NCBI RefSeq assembly: GCF_003254395.2
Contig: NC_037646.1
Coordinates: 7,225,881-7,289,880 of the forward strand
Length of the DNA stretch: 64,000 bases
Source: Apis mellifera
Lineage: Eukaryota > Arthropoda > Insecta > Hymenoptera > Apidae
Reading direction: 5' to 3'
Shown here one piece after another: positions 19,970 to 32,964 of the stretch (its first letter is position 1; each line of letters opens with the position of its first letter). The notes beneath the pieces were generated by a model. It was not told the DNA's origin. It worked only from the letters and a program-made list of their open reading frames with translations, and ran no database searches. The position numbers and the translations under genes are program-made.

Positions 19970-22200
19970 ACGACAATTTTCTCGGATTATTTCGTACCAC
20001 GGACCTTCCCTGTTCCCATAAAATGTATTTATCGCGCTGTAAAAGGAACGAATTCGATCCGGAACAAGGAAGAAACATAATAGAAACCCAGGATTGATCG
20101 TATCGAGATCCCGTGGGATGCTAACCGTAGTACGGTTTTCCATAATTGACGAGTTTCACAGCGAAGGAACAAACGTTTCTCGAGCTCGTCTTTATTATAC
20201 GAGCTGTATATATATATATCGAGGTCCATTTGCCTTCCAGAAGGAAAGGAAGATCGATCGAGCGAGAATTCTGCCGCATGCGTGTCGCGATCGGCGAAAC
20301 TTCATAAACTATGCGAAGTCTCGTCACGTTTGAGGAAACAGGATCGATCCAAAGGAGTTATAGACTCGGTATAAACCGCAACCATGGCTACGTAACGGTT
20401 TCGAATGTGGGATGCTGCGGGTATATATGCTGAATTTCCGAAACTCTTTTCTCCCAGTCGCCGGCAAATTATGCGACCCCTTTTTTTCTATTGGAAAGTT
20501 GGTTCTGCAATCTATTTAATTGCAGAAACTGGAACGTTGCTTCTTGTTCGTGAAATTATACATTGTTATGAATTAGTTTCTGCAGTTTCGATCGAGTTTT
20601 TTGACAATGCAAAAACAGTCAAGAAATTTTGATCGTAATCGCGTTGTAATTGGAATTTGATTAAAATTTTTAATTTTAAATTTCTCTGTTTCATTTTTAA
20701 TTTATTATACTTTTTAATTTATTCTTAAAACTGTTAAAAAAACGGAAGATTCCAAGCTAAAAATATCGATAGCTGAATTGATAAAAGAAAAAAGATTTCT
20801 TCAGTTACATCCTTTTTTATTTTTGATTTCGATTGGATCGGTGTCGTCGTGCCATCGACGCGAGGAAAAGAAAAACAAGGGGTGAATTCGTTTGAAGGGG
20901 GTGTGACAGGATTAAAAAAGGAAGAAAAAAAAAAGAAAGGAAAGAAAACGCCGTGGAGAGGACGAAGACACATTAATCATATGGAACAATATGTTATGCT
21001 TCAAAGTCGAATGCAATATTTCCTGTCGTCCAGATGAAAGCAAACCTATGTGGTGGCTCTTGTCTAGCGGAAAATAAACTATCCGTTTGTTTTTCCGCAA
21101 AAACCACCTGGACTAGCACGCTACCTGGCTACAAATATTTTCGTTCTAACGGGAAATGAGATTCATAAGCGGGATTTATCGCGAACCCGGCAAAAATATT
21201 AAGTTAGAATTGCAAATGAGAATCCTTAATAATCGTTCTTTTTCGCAAATTTCGATTCTTACGACGCGATGGAATCTCTGTATTCGCCGTTAATCTTGAA
21301 GAATGGACGAGATGAATAATCGAAGAATCGATCTTCTAATAAGAATTGACGAAATGAATGATTAATGGAGGAAAAAGGAAAATGGATTCTCAGCTTCGGA
21401 ATAGAATTTAAATTTGATTGAAAGTGATGACAGAAAGCGAATCATGCAATAAGAAAAAACTTTTGGCGACGAAATATTGGATTTTTGGACGAATATCGAA
21501 ACAATTTCTTGCCGAAAAAAATATGACGAATATTGAATCGAACGAATATAGAGACGAATATAAAATTCCATTGTATTAACAAAAAAAAAGTTGTTTTCTT
21601 TGAAAGTTTGATTAATTAATCAGTGTCAGAAAAATTAACAAGTTATTTTCGAATCATTGACGAAGTATAATGATATTTGAATTGCAGAAGGAGAGAATAA
21701 AATATAGATAAAAATAAATAACTCTTAACTCTTATAACTTTAGTATCCACAAGAATCTCCAAGTTCAATATCCAAATTTCTTTGTATCAAACAAAATATA
21801 ACCTAGATGTTCCAAGCCATATTTTAAAAGATTCGAAATTAACTTTGGTTAATTCACAAAACAAGTATACGAAAAAGATTCAAAATTGAAAGGGAAATAT
21901 TTTGACGCAATAAACAAACCGTGATCAGATTGCCGACATAATTAAGTAATTATTCGCGTGTTTAATTTACGTGAAACAAACCACACCCTATATATAATCA
22001 TTGCATGAATGATTTCTATCTAAAATCTGCTCTGCAAGAGAAATAAAACATACATTTTATAAATAACATTATTTAATCAATAATACATTTATATCCCCCC
22101 AAAAATATTATCCTTTCAATTCTATTCTAAATTCCTTCCATTCTTTTCTGCATCGAACAAAAATTTAATTACGGACACAATTAATAATTTCTTCGAATAA
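19970..22200. other. mixed interval with hairpins, no supported gene
   Basis: AACCGTAGTACGGTT (20122-20136) is a 15-base palindrome. 20150-20420 is GC-moderate and includes a short TATATATATA run. 20870-20960 is purine-rich. From 21140 on the DNA is A/T-rich. Open frames at 19946-20632 overlap on both strands and carry no motif. Confidence 0.4.
20503..20527. repeat. 9-bp-stem hairpin
   Basis: TTCTGCAAT at 20503-20511 is the exact reverse complement of ATTGCAGAA at 20519-20527, with a 7-base loop. Confidence 0.6.
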
Positions 22201-22204
22201 ATTT

Positions 22205-22275
22205 CCCTTTTAGTCGCCTTTTACGACACGCAGGGATTACGTTGGGTCTATTCTCACCCCGAACACCCACAGGGG
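22205..22275. ncRNA. compact two-hairpin GC-rich element in AT-rich surroundings
   Basis: The first hairpin is symmetrical. CCCT (22205-22208) pairs with AGGG (22232-22235) and GTCG (22213-22216) with CGAC (22224-22227), with 4x4 internal loops. The second pairs ACCCC (22256-22260) with GGGGT (22272-22276). GGGT at 22244-22247 offers an alternative partner for ACCC. The block stands out from A/T-rich flanks and has no open frame of interest. It could be a dispersed repeat end, a fragment of a structured RNA gene or a retroelement untranslated-region module. I cannot assign a family from the sequence alone. Strand is undetermined. Confidence 0.35.
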
Positions 22276-22549
22276 TAAATTGAAAAAAGTTGAGCATAAA
22301 GGCTCAAAAGAATTAATTCGTAATAACCTTGGTTGCTCGATTATTCGATGATAAATTAACTTCGACGAAAAATGAGTTGGAATTTTACCCTGTATATCTC
22401 TGAATCATGTATCGTTATCATTATCTCGTTCGATTCATCACATTTTCTTTTCACGTATTTCGTTACAATCATATTATCCTTCAATTCATTGCACCAAAAT
22501 TTACTTACATACGTCGTTATTATTAATGCACACGTTAATCGTCATTAAT

Positions 22550-22930
22550 CGTCCCCCTTCTTCCTTATCCTCGTCCTCGTTGTTGCCGGATCCACTCGTG
22601 GAAACGGCTCGAAATTAACGGAAATTCCAATTTAATACGCGGCCCCCGGCCGTGGTTACCGTAGTAATTTCAATTTAACTTTTTAATTATAAGTCGACAC
22701 TCGTCGAGATAGGTCGAGGCAAGCCTCTCGTTGCCATTTTCTTGCCTCGACGGCCGACGGCGTCCTGTAATTTACCGCGAATTTAATACTGGAAAGCCAT
22801 CTGTTCGTGATTTCAGCCGTCCACCCCTTCGCTCCCCATTTTCGAAGAAGAATCGAGGGGGTGGTGGCGTCGCTCGTTACGCTCGGCCACACGCAACGAG
22901 AAATTCGGAAAAATTTTAATCTTTCCCTTC
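22550..22930. promoter_or_regulatory. CpG-rich patch, possible promoter or enhancer
   Basis: Contains GCGGCCCCCGGCCG near 22638, repeated TTTAATT and TCGAC words and GGGGGTGGTGGCG. Frames are open on both strands across 22683-23040 and therefore not informative. Confidence 0.25.
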
Positions 22931-22939
22931 CTTCCCATC

Positions 22940-25200
22940 TCTCCATTACTATTAGAGAGCTTAAATGGCAGCATCAAGACTCGAACGTTTCTCCTTATAG
23001 TAGAATTTCTTTGAATTGTACGTACAGGTCGACATTTTGATTTTCCTAGCGAATTTTCGAAGCGGCAATTTCTCGATTCTCTTCGTTTAGGAAATAAAGG
23101 TTTACTAGGCTCTTCGCTTTTATATTCAGTTACTTGGATATATTGATTTTTCTTTCTTCTCGAGAGACAACTCGATCTCGTAGAATTGAAAATGAGACGT
23201 AAAGAGATAAAGAAGAAGAATTAATATTAAAGAAGATATTTTTTTTGTTTTCCTGATAATGAAAATTCGAGGAACGAATATTTTGGATCTAGTATATAGA
23301 AATGACGATTCGTAAGATTTTTTTGAATAGGATAATAAAAGAAATAAACGAAAGGAAGGATTTTTGTTTGATCATTCGATGGGTTTGATCGATTTTCCCT
23401 TTAATAATAAATCTTTCAAAAATGAACATTTTAAACGCTGAAACGTCGACATGCACTAACTGGCCATTCTCGTGAAGCTTTCAGTGAAGTTCCGAGTAAG
23501 AACTTGCATGCCGTTTGATATGGAAATCAGATTGTTCTGTTCTTGTGCACGAATCGTATCGGTATCTCACAGTTACGACAATGCAATATTAATTATTAAA
23601 CTGTAGTAACATTTTCTTCCCCTTATTCGATCAATAACCACTTTACAATCAATATTGAATTTATTGCTTTGTAAATATTTACATATTACAGCGAAATTGC
23701 TCTATAATACTGTAACACTAAAATATACAGAAATAATCGATACTGTTCGCTTTCAGGCATCCAAATCCTTTAAAATTCTAAATCTATAAATGTCTCTCCC
23801 TTTTATTTTAAAAGATCTAATCTACATTTACATATTATTTGATACCTTCTATTATTTCATAATGATAAAATAAAAAAGAAAAAAAAAAGAAAGAAATAAC
23901 TCTAAATGAAATATGTTCCATTTTTTATCCGTCTCATATTACATTCCAATTTGCATATCCATGCAGAAATGGATGATATTCTTAAGTGAATAATTATTGA
24001 GAAATTACATATTCGCATTCGAGCTGTTTTAATTAATCAAATTAGCGTTTATTCAATGGGTGTGATAACCAACATTCTGCATCAATACGTTTATCAGCGT
24101 TTAGGCTGATCCGTTGATTTATAGCTGGTGTGTGGTAACATTCATTAACGCGTTTCCCCGCTTCGAAACTAGTAAACATGTTTCCACGAAGAATAATTTC
24201 GCCTGCAGACTTATTAACTTATACGCGTTTCGAAATTCTCGATCGAAACTCCCCTCGACATTTATCAAATCGAGTTTACCTTTAATCGAAGAACGAAAAG
24301 AAAGGAAGAAGGGAAAAGCTATTATCGAATTACGACGGTGCAGCAAATACATCATTGTTGTAGATGTTGATCCGTGATTGACCATGATCGATTGCGATTG
24401 ATCGTCGTGTAAGGACATTTTCGAGAATCTATGATATTACTCGAAAATTCAATCTGTAGGATGGATTATTCGCTTTTTTTTTTTTAATTTAAATTCTTTA
24501 GTATTTTAATTTTAATTTTTCAACTCGACTTTGATTTAAACATCAAATTTATGAAATAATTTTCTCAAGAAAATAGAATTTGGAAGAGATTTTGTTCTCG
24601 CTTGTTTTATTCTTTGAAAAAATAAGAATAAAGTTAAATTGAGAAAATCTTTTTAATATATAAAATAATTTATAAACGAAAATATTTATTTAAGTGCTTC
24701 AATTTCATTTGTTGATTTTTATTACTTTAGTCCAAGATCTTCACGATAATTGGTAATTCGTGTAATACCAATTAGATAATTTTACATTTATATTTTTAAT
24801 CAATATTCATTAAAAATATCCCTATTTATAAGGAAAAAAATAAAATTATCCTACAAAGATAAATATTGAATTATCGCCACTTAAAAGTAGCTTTCAATTT
24901 AAATTCCAATATTTACAGAAGAATCCGCCATGGAATCTCTGTAATACTGCAATATCAATATTTCCGGTATTTTTATAAAAATCCTAGCGCGTAATCCGTG
25001 ATATTGCTGATTTCGCGATATTCATACAAATTTTTCCACTCTCTCTTCTCTCTCTCCCTCTATCTATCTATCTAATTCCAATATTCTTGAAACTTGAAAG
25101 CATTCGTGTAATTTTTCAACAATGCACAACAAATGTAATTCAATTCTCAAGTTTGTGCCATCGAGTCAACAAATGCTCGACCAACAAATGCACTCCTCCT
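22940..25200. other. mixed AT-rich interval, no supported gene
   Basis: 24100-24420 is GC-moderate with antisense-overlapping open frames (24114-24418) that carry no motif. 24440-25020 is A/T-rich. A CTATCTATCTAT run is near 25065. Confidence 0.4.
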
Positions 25201-25224
25201 TTCCTCTATCCGGCTCTCTTTCAG

Positions 25225-25361
25225 CCATTGTCGCAACAGAAATCGCGATAAGACGCCGCGATTCGAAAGGTTTCGCCACCAGGATTTGCTCGAGTGGCCA
25301 CCACAGTTTCAATATTTGACGCGGCTCGTGACGTATTGAATAAATAACGACTCCATAACTG
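25225..25361 (+). ncRNA. candidate non-coding exon, 137 nt
   Basis: The acceptor has a long pyrimidine tract ending GGCTCTCTTTCAG at 25224. The donor is ACTG followed by GTAAGTGCG at 25362. One frame stops after 9 codons, and the other two run almost to the end before stopping, so as an internal exon it is not fully open in any frame. A 5'UTR or long non-coding RNA exon is the simplest reading. It is the nearest strong plus-strand candidate downstream of 17909-18046, which would imply a ~7.2-kb intron. Pairing of the two is an inference. Confidence 0.35.
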
Positions 25362-25416
25362 GTAAGTGCGCTCGTATTTTATCTTGGATCGAGGTTGGGC
25401 GGAGGTCTTCTCCAAG

Positions 25417-25443
25417 AGAGGAGGAGGAGGAGGAGGAGGAGGA
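25417..25443. repeat. (GGA)n tract, about nine units
   Basis: GAGGAGGAGG run on the plus strand. It provides at least four consecutive GG runs, so G-quadruplex folding is possible. Confidence 0.9.
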
Positions 25444-28400
25444 ACGCGTGGTGTGGCAACAGCTGGTGTTGTGTGCAGGTGTGCATGCGTCGAATAGCAC
25501 GCGATCTGAGTCCGAGGGAGAGATGTGTCGTAACGGTGTGCCGTTGACAGGGTTAATTGCGTAGGTTACGCGTGAATGTTTAATACGAAGCTGTTTAATA
25601 CGGAGGTGTCATATGTTTCTCGCAGGAATGAATGATTTAAACGAATTACCTTCACTCTGGTAAAAGGAAATGATAAGGGGATAATTGATTTTAATAAATA
25701 TGGATAAAGCGTGTCGTGCACGAGTGTTTTTAATAATTGGAAAAAGGAGAAATTTAATAGTCGATCAATTTGTTGTTGATAATTTTAAAGATTTGGTGTT
25801 TAGAAAATTGGGACGAATTCTAAGAGAAGAATTTTTCGATTTTTCTTTATTTTTATTTTTTTCGAGTCATATGAAAATTTTGGGAATAGTTTGTTTCCAT
25901 AGCGAATTAAAAATTATTTTGAACGAAATCATATACTTTTATGTGATATCATTTTTTTCCAATACAAAGTCCACGATATTATGGAATATCGTGTTAAAAT
26001 AAATCTGTATATATTTTACGCCATTTTAATTGATAAATGAAAAAGAAAATCCATTCATGAGAACAATTTTCGCTTCCATTTTTCACAATCATAGTTCTAA
26101 TCGTGAAACTTTTATTTTCTCCTCTATAAAAAGAGAAAAAAATAGCGAATGATCTATTAAAATTGTGCGAACTAAAAGTGCAATTGAATATTTAATACAA
26201 CGAACTACTTTATGCTTTTTAAAATAATTCTCGAACTTTGGTATAAAATTTTATCTATACTTGCTTGAAAATTACCACCAGCTATCGGGGTGGAGAAAGT
26301 TTACGAAATAGCGCTCATCCCGACCAACAATTTTCAGTTACGATCTCGAAACGTTATTTCAACTGTATCGACGCCATTACGTTTCACGCTTTTTCGCGTT
26401 CGTCATGGACAATTGAGTCCTCTCCCTCTATTTTTTCCCTCCCTTTCCTCCCCATTGTTCGACGCGCGATCGGTATCATTTCGACGATAACACCTTTTTT
26501 TTTTCATTTCTTTTACATATACATATATACACATTTTTGTAATTTTTGAAATTCTACGTCTACATATACAGTAATTCTCTTCTTTTTTACATCAAACTAC
26601 GTAAACGATACATGAGAATATTTATAATTCTAATACCCATTGTCCTACGATAACAAAACAAATATCTAAAAATTTGAAACATTGATACAGCAACACATTT
26701 TTTCTATAACAATCGTTTTATCCTCTCCCTTTATTTTATCCTTTCTGCAAAAGTTGTAATCATCAAATGCTTTTGTGATATTTCTAATTCGAAAATTAAT
26801 ACCGAATGAATATTTCTTTCCGACGCGACAAAATATCGAAATTCCTTTAATGAAGAGAAAAATTCTTTCATCCTTTTCTATTTTTTAACGATTTTATTCG
26901 TCTAATCTACCGAATAATTCTTCGTTCCTTTGTGTGGAAAGGAAGCCGATGTCACGAGAGAGAGAAAAAGAAAGAAAGAAAACGAAAAGAGGATGTTCTG
27001 AAAAGGGGAGGATTCTGGAGGAGAGAGTTACAATTTCATAATTGCGACGCTTTTGTAAGCGAGACACGCATAAAACAACACCCTTGGAATAACGTTACAC
27101 ACCAGTGGGAGAAGGATCTCGTTTCCACGGGAAAAAATATTGCCCTTTGTAACAATGTTACATCGTGTTCTTTCAAAAGTGCACCCTCCTCCACCCCTCC
27201 TCCTCCCTCTAGCGCACCTCTTACGACCGCGAAGCGACGCGTTAAAGCGGTAAAACAAATTCTCACTGACACCGCTCCCTGTCCCTACTCTCCTGTATCC
27301 TCGACGAATTTGTATTAACTGCAATTTCCATCTCGATACACGAGCGAAAATTTCCGGTGGAAAATGTGCGACGACACCTTTGCTGTTTCAAAATTTTTCA
27401 TCGTTCCGCGAACGTTTTCAAATTTTGAATAAAATTTTTTTTTGTATAAAGGGATTGATCTTAAACGATATTTGGATAAGATCTGTGGTCTTGCTTGACA
27501 TGGTGCTTTTTTTAAATAATTTAACAATTAATGATATTGGCGAATTAAAAAGTTAGAAGACGGAGAAAGATTAATATTAATTTTGGAATATTTAATTTAT
27601 TATTATTATAGAAGATCTTTTAATATCGTAACTTATACAATATTATAAAATTAATCTATATATATGTTTCTCAAAAATCATATTTATATATTGCTTAATT
27701 TCATCAATACAATATTGATGAAAAAAAAGGCCTAGAATAACTCAAACTTCGTCACTCGCAATTAAATTCAATTTTGCAAATTAAAAATTCCCTTCTCCAA
27801 ACTCTCAATCATCCCTTTCATCTTTTCTCCAGGTGAGATCATATCAAAATCCACACTCGTGATCCTCACAATCAAACTTTCAGCGTAATAGCTTCAAATA
27901 ATTCACCTTTAATAATTCACCAGAATATTCGGACGATAAAGCAGACAACATTCCAGAAGTCGTCCCCCACAAATTAACGAGACCTCCATCCTATTTTTAC
28001 GTTCAGTTTAATTAAACAATTTTACCAGATCGTCAGCTCTTAAACAATCCATCAAGACGTTCATCCCCAGAGGGTTGAATTTTACGATTGGCGTAAAGAA
28101 GTCCGACTATCGGTTATAAAAATTCCTCGACGTCTTGTAATTTCGTGTTTCACTGCGGATACTTTGGTCGACGAACAAGATCATCGTTCATTCGTCTATT
28201 TCGAATTTTTCGCATGTTTATTTTGCCTTGGAAATAGGGCTTAAAACCATTTTCGTTTCGATTCTTTATCGATTATTTTTGAGAGAAATATGTTATTTGA
28301 TAATTTTTTTGTTAAATATCGCTGCAAATTTGAAAGAGATTGTATCGAGAATAGTTGCAATAGTTGTATTAAGAATAGAGTATTAAGAAAATAAATGCAA

Positions 28401-29690
28401 ATATTTTCTCCCTTGTGTTATACAATTATTTTCTGCAGATCATTGATCTTCAAATCAAATTTTTATTTTTTCTGTAATAAAATTCACTTTGAATAAATAT
28501 AATTTGTACACGATGACTTTTATCGAAAAATAATAGCTTAACTTTAAATTGAATTTAAATTTTTCGTACAAGTATAATTTATCTTCATGAATTTGAATTT
28601 GCGTCGTATTACATTACACGATATTAAAAAGTTAACACGTAATATATAAGTTGGAAAGTCTATTTGTTATTCTTAAAGAGTATGAAATATTGGATGATGA
28701 AAATGTATTATACCTGTACCATACCTTCATCTCGTTTTATCTAACCATCTAATAAATTATTCATATCTTAATAAATAACAGTTTCGACCAAAATTTTTCT
28801 ATTTACTTTAATCTCTAAATTTCTTTAAAAATACATCAACATTCTTTATAATTTTTCAAATATTAAACAATCGATTCTAAACGAACGATGTATATCCTCC
28901 AAAGATATTCCATCCTTACATTTCACTAACTATTCTCTTTCCAACCATTTCGAGAAATCGATCTAAATAAACGTTGCTCTGTGATGTTCCCATAATGAGA
29001 AAATCGTTATTTCAAAACGTTATTTCGAAGAGCGAATTTGCATCCCAATTAATTCCATCGGAATTTCGCTCGGCTGTAATATTTTATCCCCCTGTAAAAT
29101 CTGCAAGAACTCGCTATAATCGAACTATTCACGAATCAACCTATTAGACCGTCGAAATGGTCCAAGTTTCCGGCTCCATCGGTAATGTCGAAAACTTTCT
29201 CCCAACCTAACACACGTAAATTTGAATCTTCTGTTTTCGAACTGTTTTAACTCGCGATCGCGATCGAACAAACTATCCGGTTTTGCGATATTGTAGGGGA
29301 AAAAGAGAACCTTGGGCTTAAATTATCAATTTTTTCTCTTTCTCTCTTTTTTCTGCTTGTTTTTTTTTTTTTTATTCATGGGGATAACAGTGGCGGGACA
29401 GGAATTTCATCGACGTCGAAAAAGCACGGTGGAAAACGAACTATTCAACGTTCGTACGTTCGGTTTGATCCATTTTGTTCTATTGTTCCATACATCGGCG
29501 GACATAAGATATTAAAGAAAAAAAAGAAGGGGTGGAATTGAAGGGTACCTATTCCTCTCTCTCTCTCTCTTTCGTCAATGTGAAAATTAAATAATTGGAA
29601 AAAAATTATACTTTCTTCACTTTTATTTGATCTCTTTATTAACTCTAACTTATACTTTCTCATTCTCCCCATTAGATTCGAATCCTCCAT
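25444..29690. other. long interval with no supported gene
   Basis: GC-moderate patches occur at 25445-25570, 26265-26480, 26930-27400 and 28930-29280. A very good acceptor-like tract, CCCTTTCATCTTTTCTCCAG, ends at 27830, but no downstream donor can be paired with it. Open frames near 27028-27324 overlap on both strands. The rest is A/T-rich, with a (TC)n run near 29556. Confidence 0.4.
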
Positions 29691-30240
29691 TATCATTCCC
29701 ATTTAAATCCCAGAAGAAAACCAAAGAGACAGAGAGAAAGAGAAAGAGAGAAAGAGAGAATAAGAGAAAAGGAAAAAAGAAAGAAAAGTAAAAGAGAGGA
29801 AAGAAAAAATCGTTTCGATAAACGAGTTCCATTTCGAAAGGTGAGAAATATTCGCACTTTCCGCGAGAGAAATAGAAGAAAGAAAGAAAGAAAGAAAGAA
29901 AAGGGAGAGAGGGAGGGAGGCATGATGACCTTTGGTCGCGGGGTTAGAAAGGTCGAGGGGATGGTCGAAATGAACGCGGCGCCCGTAGTTTCTCCTTTGA
30001 ATTCGCTCGATTGCGCGCGGATTAACGTTGGCCCGGGGGAGAGAGAGGAGGAGATGGAGGAGGAGGTGAAAAAGAAACGCGTCGCCGCGGGAAAATGTCA
30101 ATATCAAGCAAGGGTGGTGGCGAAAAAGGGACGGAGAGAGGAATGGGAAAAAGGAGAAAGGAAAAAAGAGAGAAAGAGAGAGACGAGAAAAGGAAAAAGA
30201 GAAAGAGAGAGAAGGCGAGAATAATTCTCGCGTTTCACGG
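29691..30240. repeat. polypurine-rich region with (AAAG)n and (GA)n cores
   Basis: The plus strand is almost all A and G from 29720-29815, 29868-29920 and 30130-30220, interrupted by a GC-rich CpG block (29935-30110). The 243-codon minus frame at 29703-30434 reads as Phe/Leu/Ser low complexity through these tracts and is not a gene. Confidence 0.85.
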
Positions 30241-31388
30241 CGTGTCTCGACGAACGGAGCGTATTTGAGGTGGTGGATGGCGGCGGGGTTCGCCTCTCCT
30301 CCAGAACGGAGGCGTTTAAGCGGCTTAATTCCCAATAAGCTGCAAAGCTGATCTCCGCTGGATTCGTCATCCTCGCCCCCTTCAATTGTACGCCTCCCCT
30401 GCGATTTTTTTAAAGTAGTGGAATAGATTTCCATGGAAGCGTCAGATTTTTCTTTACGATCTTTCGTTTTGTTTGGAATTATCGTTGATTAAAACGAGAT
30501 TAAAATTCTATTAAAAAATTGTTCCCGAAAATGGCGAATCGTTTCGAAATATATATATATTCGTATAAATCTTCGCGTGAAAATATCAAAATTATTGGAT
30601 TAATTAATTAATTTTAAACAGAAAGTTTGACACGGAATTTATGATCTTTTTTTTTTTTTAACCAATTAATATTACTTTATATTGATCAAGCGTTTTCATT
30701 CAACCGTGTTCGTCTGGTTCTAATAATTTTCTCATTTCCGTTTGTCTGACTGCAATTGATCCATCTCTCGTTCGTTTCATTATAATCCTTTTATTCTACT
30801 TCGCTTGTCCGGGCTATGACCGTAACTCGCTCCATTCTTCTCTCACTCTGTTTGTCCGTCCTCGTAATTATCGATAAAATGTTGGATTTCCACGTGTATT
30901 TATATTCCTGTATAAGACCAATAAATCTATAAATAAGTAGAAGTAATAAAGACACATTGTTATTCCAAGATAACGTCAACGTATTATTAAAAAACGAGAC
31001 AATTGAAATTCAACCATGGAAGGGGTTGGGATTAATCGGGTCACAACGTGCGCGATATGCGCGTGAACGCAATCGAAGATTCGTTCCTTCGGATCAATTA
31101 CCATTCGGAATCGATACGTCGAAAATAGAAAACAACTTCACTCGAGGGCAGAGAGACGGCACTCGAACGTTATCTCGAGCAGCCGCGCGTTTGCCAAGAA
31201 ACTTGTCCAAGAACAAAACACGGGGAAAGATATCCCTCTCCCTCTCGTCTCAAGCATTCCAAACATTCTTCACCGTGCTTTGTCTTCGATTCGTAGCGAC
31301 GAACTCTCGTACAATGAAACAAAAAAAAAGAAAAAAAAGAAAGAAAAAACAATGTACCGCCATCCTCGACCGAGGACGACGAGAAACG

Positions 31389-31391
<3 letters not shown>
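30241..31391. other. mixed interval, CpG-rich at both ends
   Basis: 30240-30400 and 31020-31320 are GC-moderate and CpG-rich. 30430-30960 is A/T-rich. The plus frame at 30957-31508 (183 codons) runs into the GA tract and has no recognisable domain. Confidence 0.4.

Positions 31392-31457
<66 letters not shown>
31392..31457. repeat. (GA)33 microsatellite
   Basis: A ~66-bp perfect dinucleotide tract. It encodes Arg-Glu or Ser-Leu runs in adjacent frames, which explains several spurious open frames. GAGA-type factors bind such sequence in insects, but function cannot be inferred from a tract alone. Confidence 0.95.
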
Positions 31458-31459
<2 letters not shown>

Positions 31460-32700
31460 GAACAAAAGTTGGCTCTCATTTGAATCCAGCCTACCCGCAA
31501 CATTTTAAGACTAATAAACGAGCGAATCAGCAGTCTGGCTTCTGCTTCGAGCCTGTATTATCTTCCATTCAACGTTGAGGCCGAGACTTTAAATCTTCTC
31601 GTTAGTACTGTCCTCCCCGATGACGTGGTAATATGTCTTTTCGTGTCTGAAAGTGCGAAGGGATCAAGATGGATAAAATATTTTTCTTCTTCTTTTCTCT
31701 TTTCTTTTTTTTGTTATTTAATTTTTTGAAAAGTTGAAACGAATTAAATTTCAAATCGAGATTTAATTATCGTCCGATAAATCTCGAGAATTATATTCTT
31801 GTTCGAAAGGGATGAAATAAAGAGATTTATTTAAATTAGTGATTATTTCTTTTTTTAATTTCGCGATATTCAATTCGCTTTTTAAATTGTTCCACGGTTA
31901 TTCTTTTTATTCCTGGTCCTTTAATTGTTCTTTAATTAACTTGTGATTTCGATACCTTGATTCGATTTTTTTTTTCTTCCCTTTGACGTAACTTTCTCGC
32001 TCGACACGATTTATTACGAATTATTATTCCTATATTTTTCTTTGAAAAGTTCCAATTATACATCGGTATTTTAATTTCTCTCCGTTTAATAATCAAAGAT
32101 CGATCTAATTTTTATGCTATTAATCACATTTGGTTCTTTTTAAAAACTTGAAAAAATTCCAATTTATAGAAAGGGTAAAAATTTTGCGCTAATTAAATTC
32201 GATTTGTATGAATTCTAATATTCACAACTCAACCATTAAATTGAACTGAACAAACTTAAACAAGAAATAACAAATAAACATAATTCGAAAGAAAGAAATG
32301 AATTAATTTGCAATTAGAAAAAAGAAAAAGAACCTTATCACAAACGATGAAGAAATAATTAAAATAGAAATAGAATAAGTACAATAAAATATAATAGTTA
32401 ATAATAAAGAAGTTTAATAAAATTAAATCTTATTATCTGAACGAAACAACAAGAGAAACAAAGAAAAGAAATGAATTAATTCGTTCTTTCGAAAAAAAAA
32501 AACTGTCACGAAGAAAGTGAAGAAAATCATAGTTAATAAACAAGTTTCCCAAACTTAAATCTTATGTTCAATGGATTCTAATAGCCAAAGCCAATTTGTA
32601 AATCATTAAATCGAAGAAGTACCACCTCGGAAGAAACAACGAGAAGGAAGAGAAAAACTCGAGGGAAAGAAATGGGTTAATTCTACAGCTACCGGACAAA
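31458..32700. other. AT-rich interval, no gene seen
   Basis: A short GC-moderate segment at 31505-31640 is followed by A/T-rich DNA with poly-A-rich words (GAAAGAAA, AATAAA). Confidence 0.5.
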
Positions 32701-32737
32701 GCCCTTTTCACCCGAACCTTCGAGATAATTGACTTAC

Positions 32738-32960
32738 CTCGCTCGAAATCTCGTCTCCCAAGTTTTCTCCCCGCCCCTCCTTTCGTGTCCACGCGAGCGA
32801 GGATTCTTAAACAGTTGTACAAGTATTATGACGCTCCTCGGGATAAGAGTTATGAAGTTTCCCGCGACCAACTTCGGTATTCCCGAAACTTCTTTAACGC
32901 TCCCCTCCCCTCCCTTCAGCGCGAAAAGGAGCGAAAAGAGGAGGGAGGGAGAGGATTGAA
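32738..32960 (-). promoter_or_regulatory. CpG-rich patch with a minus-strand splice donor (possible first exon)
   Basis: On the minus strand TTTCGAGCGAG is followed by GTAAGTCAATT (donor at 32737-32732), a full consensus. The sequence upstream of it is GC- and CpG-rich, with no good acceptor within 220 bases. That is what a promoter plus first exon would look like. The overlapping open frames on both strands (32729-33072) are not convincing proteins. The transcription start is not visible. Confidence 0.2.
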
Positions 32961-32964
32961 ACAA

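Noticed and set aside
27790..27900. Strong acceptor-like tract ending TTTTCTCCAG
   Set aside because: No donor within a reasonable distance downstream and stops in all frames soon after; kept only as a note.
29703..30434. 243-codon minus-strand open frame
   Set aside because: It runs through (AAAG)n and (GA)n tracts; the translation is Phe/Ser/Leu low complexity with no domain.
30957..31508. 183-codon plus-strand open frame
   Set aside because: It ends in Arg/Glu from the (GA)33 tract and the N-terminal part has no motif or splice context.
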